NCBI GenBank assembly: GCA_965278945.1
Contig: OZ257128.1
Location: 1,364,001-1,428,000 of the forward strand
DNA length: 64,000 bases
Direction: 5' to 3'
From: UBA10649 sp965278945
Lineage (GTDB): Bacteria > Actinomycetota > Actinomycetes > S36-B12
Part shown: positions 59,270 to 64,000 of the stretch, in pieces
Layout: each line of letters opens with the position of its first letter
How positions within the stretch are numbered: the stretch's first letter is position 1
Notes under the pieces: model-generated
Told to the model about the DNA's origin: nothing
Database searches by the model: none
Seen by the model: the letters and a program-made list of their open reading frames with translations, nothing else
Translations under genes and position numbers: made by a program

Positions 59270-60049
59270 TCACGCTGAGTAGCCGCCATCCACGACAATC
59301 GTCGAGCCCGTCGTGAAAGTGGAGTCTCTTCCAGCCAGATAGACATAGGCGCCGACCATCTCCTCGGCCTGGCCTAGCCGACCAATGGGGTGCCGTTCGG
59401 CGATCGCGTCCAGCGCAGACTCGGGCAGGCCGTCGTGAATTGCAGTGCGGAAGGTCCCAGGGCACACGCAGTTCACTCGGATACCATCCCGCGCATACTC
59501 CACTGCCGCAACCTTGGTCAGTTGGATCAACGCGGCCTTCGATACACAGTACGGAGCGGTATGGGACCAGGCGGTCAGGCCGGCTACAGACGCGGTGAAG
59601 ATGATCGACCCACGACCCGCTCGACGCATCACCGGCAGGACCGCTTGCAGCCCGTTGAACGCCCCCCCAAAGTTGACGTCCATCACCTGATGCAGGTCAT
59701 CGAAACTGACGTTGTGGATCCGCGCGCTGGGACTGAGAATTCCGGCGTTGCCGACATACACGTCAATGCCGCCTGCGAGTTCGTCCGCCGCCTGAACGAA
59801 GGCACGAACGGATGCCGGATCCGTGACGTCGAGTTCGACCGAGACAATCTGCTGATCGGGGGTCGCACTCGACCTCAACCGTGACGCTGCCTTCGCGATC
59901 TCGGCCTCGTTCAAATCTCCGAGCGTCAACGCGGCCGCACCCTCAGCGACGAAGCGAGCCGCAATTCGACTGCCGAGTGCGCCGCCCGCGCCCGCAATCG
60001 CGATGCGAAGCCCAGTGAGTGGCCCGGTGAGTGGCCCTGTGAGCGCCAT
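59270..60049 (-). CDS. SDR oxidoreductase with repeated N-terminus
   Basis: 259 residues. GAGGALGSR, NAGILSPSA, Ser in FTASVAG and YCVSKAALIQL (Tyr-x3-Lys), VNCVCPGTFRTAI, and the end TTGSTIVVDGGYSA. The first codons are a threefold 12-nt repeat encoding TGPL-TGPL-TGL just after the start ATG. Middle gene of the operon, 11 nt after the acyl-CoA dehydrogenase stop. Substrate unknown. Confidence 0.85.
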   Translation of the reverse strand: MALTGPLTGPLTGLRIAIAGAGGALGSRIAARFVAEGAAALTLGDLNEAEIAKAASRLRSSATPDQQIVSVELDVTDPASVRAFVQAADELAGGIDVYVGNAGILSPSARIHNVSFDDLHQVMDVNFGGAFNGLQAVLPVMRRAGRGSIIFTASVAGLTAWSHTAPYCVSKAALIQLTKVAAVEYARDGIRVNCVCPGTFRTAIHDGLPESALDAIAERHPIGRLGQAEEMVGAYVYLAGRDSTFTTGSTIVVDGGYSA

Positions 60050-60060
60050 GACGCTGATTC

Positions 60061-61215
60061 CTAGCCGTTCTTTAGAACGTCGCGGGCGATGACGTTGCGC
60101 TGGATCTCGTTCGTGCCCTCGCCGATTTCAAGTACCTTCGCGTCGGCGTAGAAGCGCGAGATCTCCGATTCCTTCATCCACCCGTAGCCGCCGTGCAGTT
60201 GGACGCTGTCCGATGCGGCGCGGTTGGCGACTTCCGATGCGTAGAGCTTGGCCATCGCTGCCTCCTTGGCGAACGGCCGACCCTGGTCTCCGAGCCAGGC
60301 AGCCCGGTACACGAGCCACCTTGCCGCTTCGACCTCGGTCGCCACGTCGGCGATCTTGTGCTGAACGGCCTGAAAGTCGCTTAGCGGATGGCCGAACTGC
60401 TCCCGTTGGCGCACATGGCTCACAGCAAGCCGAAGGGCCGCCTGCGCCAGTGAGAGTGCAAGCGCCGCCACGCTCACCCGACCTCGGTCGAGGACGGCAA
60501 GAACCTGGTGGAGTCCGGCTCCATCGGCGCCGATCAAGTGATCGCCCGGAACCCGGCAACCATCGAAAATGAGCTCGCGAGTATCTGCCGCATGCCAGCC
60601 GAGCTTTCGCAGCGGCGCTCCCTTGGTGTAGCCGGGCGTTTTGTCGGGAATGAAGAAGGTTGCGAACCGCTTTCGTCCTGAGGCTTCCTCCCCGGTGACC
60701 GCCAAGATGGTGACTCCGAGTGAAATGTCGGTCCCGGCATTCGTGATGAACATCTTGGTGCCGTCGATCACCCAGCCGTCGCCCTCGCGGCGCGCGCGAG
60801 TTCGAATTCCGCTGGCGTCTGATCCTGCGGATGGCTCTGTCAGGCCAAAGCCCGCGATCCTGTCCCCTGTCGCGAGCGGAACGAGCCAACGCTGCTTTTG
60901 CTCGTGCGTCCCAAACGTGGCCAGCGGCAGAGTTGCGATGGTGGTGTGCGCGTTCCAGGCAGTGGCCAACGACTGGTCCGCGTTTCCTAGCTCCTCCATC
61001 ACGGCGACCATGGCGACCAGGCCCGCGTCGGATCCCCCATACTCGGTGGACGCCAGCATTCCGTTGAGCCCAAGTTGGCCGAGCTTCTGGAAGGTCGCGC
61101 TCGGGAAGGTCTGGTCTTCAGTCCACTGCGCGGCAAACGGCGAGATCTCACGAGCCGCGAAGTCTCGCGCAAGACGCTTGACATCGCGCACATCCTCGGG
61201 AAGGTCGAAGTCCAT
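60061..61215 (-). CDS. Acyl-CoA dehydrogenase
   Basis: 384 residues from the ATG at 61215. FAD and substrate motifs: FGLTEPSAGSDASG, TKMFITNAG, and the active-site region LEIGEGTNEIQRNVIARDVL, whose first Glu is at the position of the catalytic base in medium/short-chain enzymes; LHGGYGW precedes it. It introduces the 2,3-double bond in an acyl-CoA. Heads the operon with two SDR genes; divergent from the E1 gene across a 33-nt palindrome. Confidence 0.92.
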   Translation of the reverse strand: MDFDLPEDVRDVKRLARDFAAREISPFAAQWTEDQTFPSATFQKLGQLGLNGMLASTEYGGSDAGLVAMVAVMEELGNADQSLATAWNAHTTIATLPLATFGTHEQKQRWLVPLATGDRIAGFGLTEPSAGSDASGIRTRARREGDGWVIDGTKMFITNAGTDISLGVTILAVTGEEASGRKRFATFFIPDKTPGYTKGAPLRKLGWHAADTRELIFDGCRVPGDHLIGADGAGLHQVLAVLDRGRVSVAALALSLAQAALRLAVSHVRQREQFGHPLSDFQAVQHKIADVATEVEAARWLVYRAAWLGDQGRPFAKEAAMAKLYASEVANRAASDSVQLHGGYGWMKESEISRFYADAKVLEIGEGTNEIQRNVIARDVLKNG

Positions 61216-61247
61216 GCAGCGCTCAACCTCACCTCGTCGGCATGTTG

Positions 61248-61280
61248 CCTGTAGATCATGCATCATGCATGATCTACAGG
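61248..61280. promoter_or_regulatory. 33-nt perfect palindrome between divergent operons
   Basis: CCTGTAGATCATGCAT, one central C at 61264, then the exact complement ATGCATGATCTACAGG. It lies 33 nt upstream of the acyl-CoA dehydrogenase start and 32 nt before the E1 start, so one bound protein could control both. The nearby GntR/FCD regulator is the natural candidate. Confidence 0.7.
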
Positions 61281-61311
61281 TCCGCCCGCAACCTCGATTC
61301 AGGAGTCTGGC

Positions 61312-63270
61312 TTGACCCGAATCTCGCTCCTTGAGATGTATCGCAAGATGACCCTCATTCGGCTCTTCGAGGAGCGGACGGCAAACCTCTACCGCTCAGG
61401 CCAGGTGCCGGGATTCGTGCATCTATCGATCGGCCAGGAGGCCATCGCCGTCGGAGTGTGCTCCGCCCTGCGCCCCGATGACCTGATCACGTCGAACCAT
61501 CGAGGACATGGCCACACCATGGCCAAGGGCCTGACGCCTGCCGAGATGTTCGCCGAACTGTTGGGCCGCGACAGCGGCGTGTGCCGAGGCCGGGGCGGCT
61601 CCATGCACATCGCAGACCCACAACGAGGCATCCTCGGGGCGAACGGGATCGTCGGTGCGGGCTTGTCCATAGCCGTGGGGGCAGCGACCGCGGCTCAGCT
61701 ACGCGACGACAAGGCAGTCGTCGTGTGCTTCTTCGGCGACGGCGCGGTCGCGCAGGGAATGTTCCACGAGGCGATGAACCTTGCTTCAGTGTGGAACCTT
61801 CCTGTTCTCTTCCTGTGTGAGAACAACCACTTTGCGGAGTTCTCGCACACCGGCGACCAACATCGATCCACGCTCCAGATGCGGGCCGTGGGCTATGGGG
61901 TTGGCTACGGCCACGTTGATGGGAACGACGTCGTCGCGGTTCACGAAGCCGCAACGGCTGCCGTGGCTCGGCTACGGGCTGGGGAAGGACCGCTGATCCT
62001 GGAGGCGGAGACCTATCGATGGGCAGGACACTACGAGGGAGACGCGCAGGCCTACCGAGATGAAGCGGAGCTCAACGAATGGATGGCGCGGGATCCCCTC
62101 GTCATCGCCCGCTCACGGCTAGCCCAGCAGGGGATCGCGCCGGAGGAGATCCGTTCTGTCGACGTGGCCGCCGAGACGCAGATCGACGAAGCCGAGAAGG
62201 CTGCGATCGCGGCGCCTTTCCCGTTGGCCGACACCGCGCTTGACTACGTCATCTCGCCTCGACCACCGCTCCCCGAACCCGCTCCCCCAAGCGGAGAGGT
62301 TACTTGGCGCACCATGGACGCAATCCACGATGCGTTGGAGTACGAACTCCGAACCGACCCCAATGTGTTCATCGCTGGCATCGACGTCGGCGCCGGTGGC
62401 AATGTGTTCGGCCTGACGCGCGGCCTGCACGGACAGTTCCCCGGTCGAGTTCGGGATACGCCGATCCTCGAGAACGCGATTGTGGGAACAGCGGTGGGAG
62501 CCGCGATGGCTGGCATGCGGCCCGTGGTTGAGATCATGTACATGGACTTCATCGGCGTCGCATTCGACCAGATTTTGAACCAAGCGGCGAAGATGCGGTT
62601 CATGACGGGAGGTGCGGCATCGCTCCCGCTCGTGATCCGCACTCAGTTCGGCGCTGGCCGCTCGTCGGGGAGCCAGCATTCGCAGAGCCTCGAGGCGATC
62701 CTGGCGCACATTCCCGGACTAACCGTGGTGATGCCATCAAATCCTGCCGATGCCTATGGGCTTCTGCGCGCCTCGATCCGAGACGAGAACCCCGTCATCT
62801 TTGTCGAGAATCGGCTCCTTTACGGAAAGAAGGGTCCCAAGCCGAACGCGGATTACCTGGTGCCATTGGGGCGCGCCCGCGTCGTGCGGCAGGGAGCGGA
62901 CGTAACCCTGGTGACCTGGTCGCGGATGGTCCTCGAATGCATGGAAAGCGCAAGCGTTGTCGCGAACGAGGGGATCGATGTCGAGGTAATCGATCTCCGG
63001 ACGATTGTTCCTTGGGATCGCGAGGCCGTACTTGCTTCCCTGACCAAGACTGGTCGCCTTGTCATTGCACATGAGGCAGTCAAGGAATTCGGAGTTGGCG
63101 CCGAGATTGCTGCCTTCGCAGCCGATGAGGGCTTCTGGCTCCTTGACGCTCCGGTAGTCCGGGTCGGAGCGCTCTTTTCGCCGGCGCCGTACTCACCAAG
63201 CCTGGAGTCAGTCTGGCTCCCCGGCCACGCCCAGGTCACGGATGCGTTGCGGCGCGTCGTCGCGATCTAA
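61312..63270 (+). CDS. Fused E1 alpha/beta subunit of a 2-oxo-acid dehydrogenase
   Basis: 652 residues from a TTG at 61312, which has AGGAG 6 nt upstream. Residues 1 to about 320 are an E1-alpha domain with the thiamine diphosphate motif GDGAVAQGMFHEAMNLASVW and CENN; about 330-652 are an E1-beta domain (TMDAIHDALEYELR, IVGTAVGAAMAGMRPVVEIMY, RTQFGAG). Most such enzymes are split in two genes. E2 and E3 partners are absent from the window, so the substrate and complex are open. Overlaps the convergent GntR gene by 63 nt. Confidence 0.9.
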   Translation: MTRISLLEMYRKMTLIRLFEERTANLYRSGQVPGFVHLSIGQEAIAVGVCSALRPDDLITSNHRGHGHTMAKGLTPAEMFAELLGRDSGVCRGRGGSMHIADPQRGILGANGIVGAGLSIAVGAATAAQLRDDKAVVVCFFGDGAVAQGMFHEAMNLASVWNLPVLFLCENNHFAEFSHTGDQHRSTLQMRAVGYGVGYGHVDGNDVVAVHEAATAAVARLRAGEGPLILEAETYRWAGHYEGDAQAYRDEAELNEWMARDPLVIARSRLAQQGIAPEEIRSVDVAAETQIDEAEKAAIAAPFPLADTALDYVISPRPPLPEPAPPSGEVTWRTMDAIHDALEYELRTDPNVFIAGIDVGAGGNVFGLTRGLHGQFPGRVRDTPILENAIVGTAVGAAMAGMRPVVEIMYMDFIGVAFDQILNQAAKMRFMTGGAASLPLVIRTQFGAGRSSGSQHSQSLEAILAHIPGLTVVMPSNPADAYGLLRASIRDENPVIFVENRLLYGKKGPKPNADYLVPLGRARVVRQGADVTLVTWSRMVLECMESASVVANEGIDVEVIDLRTIVPWDREAVLASLTKTGRLVIAHEAVKEFGVGAEIAAFAADEGFWLLDAPVVRVGALFSPAPYSPSLESVWLPGHAQVTDALRRVVAI

Positions 63271-63948
63271 CTGAAGTCTCGCCCTATGCGCGGCGAGGAG
63301 TTCGCCTGCATGAATGATGTGGTTCGTCATCGCTCTGCGGGCCGCTCTGCTGTCTCGGCGCTCCAACGCGTCGACCATCTCGCGATGCAACTCCGAAGAG
63401 ACCTGACGCCATCCTTCGATCGAGCCGTAGTACCGGGTAGGCACATACCGCAAGGTCATCTCGAGCATCCACGTCAGTTTAGGCGAATCGCCGGCGAGAT
63501 TGACTACCCGGTGCAGTTGATGATCGAGTCGAACGATCAGATCGTCGTCGTCGTCTCTTATTGCCTGCTCCAACTCTATGCGCAGCATTCTCATCCGTTC
63601 AACGTCTGCATCGGTCATGGTACGGACGGCGCGGGCCGCGAGTTCGCCAGCGATCGTCGCTTGGACGAAGTACAGATCGGTGATGTCGCTGGGCGTCAGT
63701 GGTTGAACGCAGAACCCGCGCCGCGGCACAAGCGACAGGAATCCTTCACTTGCCAGGGTCGTCATCCCCTCGCGCACCGGGGTCAGACTCATGTCCAGTT
63801 CGGCGGCCATCGCGTCCAGCCGAACGAACGCGCCCTCCTGTAAGGCCCCCGAGACGATCATCGCGCGAACGTGATCGGAGACTTGAAGGCTCAGCGCCTT
63901 ACCCGACCGGTCCGCGCGAGTTGCCACCGGCGGATCATAGATCTTCAC
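63208..63948 (-). CDS. GntR family regulator, FadR/FCD type
   Basis: 246 residues from a GTG at 63948 with AGGGA upstream. GntR winged helix in LQVSDHVRAMIVSGALQEGAFV, LDAMAAELDMSLTPVREGMTTLASEGFL; the all-helical FCD ligand domain follows with the metal-binding pattern around RLDHQLHRVV and MVDALERRDSRAARRAMTNHIIH in pieces. It probably controls the divergent E1 and acyl-CoA dehydrogenase operons through the palindrome at 61248. Confidence 0.88.
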   Translation of the reverse strand: MKIYDPPVATRADRSGKALSLQVSDHVRAMIVSGALQEGAFVRLDAMAAELDMSLTPVREGMTTLASEGFLSLVPRRGFCVQPLTPSDITDLYFVQATIAGELAARAVRTMTDADVERMRMLRIELEQAIRDDDDDLIVRLDHQLHRVVNLAGDSPKLTWMLEMTLRYVPTRYYGSIEGWRQVSSELHREMVDALERRDSRAARRAMTNHIIHAGELLAAHRARLQLDRDDAPQRIRDLGVAGEPD

Positions 63949-64000
63949 GGCATCCCTACCGGGAAGCACTCGGTTGGCATGCGAACCGTGCGGATCTGTA

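Noticed and set aside
1..64000. CRISPR arrays, rRNA genes or insertion sequences with classical transposases
   Set aside because: No regularly spaced repeats, no rRNA sequence and no DDE transposase was seen; the only recombinases are the tyrosine type at 40.6-43.3 kb.

Overview
High-GC, tightly packed DNA from an actinobacterium (Actinomycetota). The evidence is the SufR-SufB-SufD-ferredoxin-SufC-SufS-SufU-SufT operon, the FabG/InhA pair, SURF1, the cluster of two DUF881 proteins, Sbp, GcvH, GarA, FtsR and a MerR regulator, and a single-chain glycine decarboxylase (GcvP) behind a tandem glycine riboswitch. Many genes overlap by 4 nt (ATGA or GTGA). Several begin 6-8 nt after a TAnnnT box with no ribosome binding site, which suggests leaderless mRNAs. 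Family or genus cannot be fixed from the sequence alone.

Layout. 1-6.7 kb: edge of an ABC ATPase gene, then the iron-sulfur (suf) operon. 6.7-19.7 kb: ABC-F ATPase, enoyl-CoA hydratase, ABC exporter, SDR, SURF1, DUF3099, dodecin, TMEM175-like channel, FabG/InhA, SixA, SerB, an ABC ATPase, a TSUP carrier and a membrane protein with an acidic tail. 19.7-28.8 kb: CDP-alcohol phosphatidyltransferase, DUF881/Sbp/DUF881, GcvH, GarA, FtsR, bifunctional nuclease, MerR, glycine riboswitch, GcvP and a small HAD protein. 28.8-38.7 kb: accessory metabolism, including ChrA, SnoaL-like, HAD, SRPBCC-ArsR-SRPBCC, a Tat-exported intradiol dioxygenase, a glycosyltransferase with an unknown partner, VOC-HxlR, and a YefM-YoeB toxin-antitoxin pair.

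38.8-44.4 kb holds two divergent, distantly related three-gene units. Each encodes a tyrosine recombinase, a small HTH protein and a zinc-ribbon protein that, in the complete copy, ends in a degenerate tyrosine-recombinase domain. All genes in each unit overlap. The second unit is truncated where it meets the first 39 codons of a DUF1801 gene, next to a tRNA-Thr(TGT).

44.5-64 kb is a catabolic region with visibly lower GC in samples. By hand count, one 60-nt line at 52081 has 34 G+C against 43 at 4081. It holds a CUT2-type ABC importer with two paralogous binding proteins, a MaoC / PaaG-like / acyl-CoA ligase / hydrolase operon, a PaaABCD-type diiron epoxidase operon with no PaaE or canonical PaaK, a TetR regulator, an acyl-CoA dehydrogenase with two SDRs, a fused E1 alpha/beta 2-oxo-acid dehydrogenase and a GntR regulator. 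Similar palindromes at the TetR-type promoters, and a 33-nt perfect palindrome between the dehydrogenase operons, suggest two linked regulons for uptake and CoA-dependent degradation of an unidentified, possibly aromatic, substrate.
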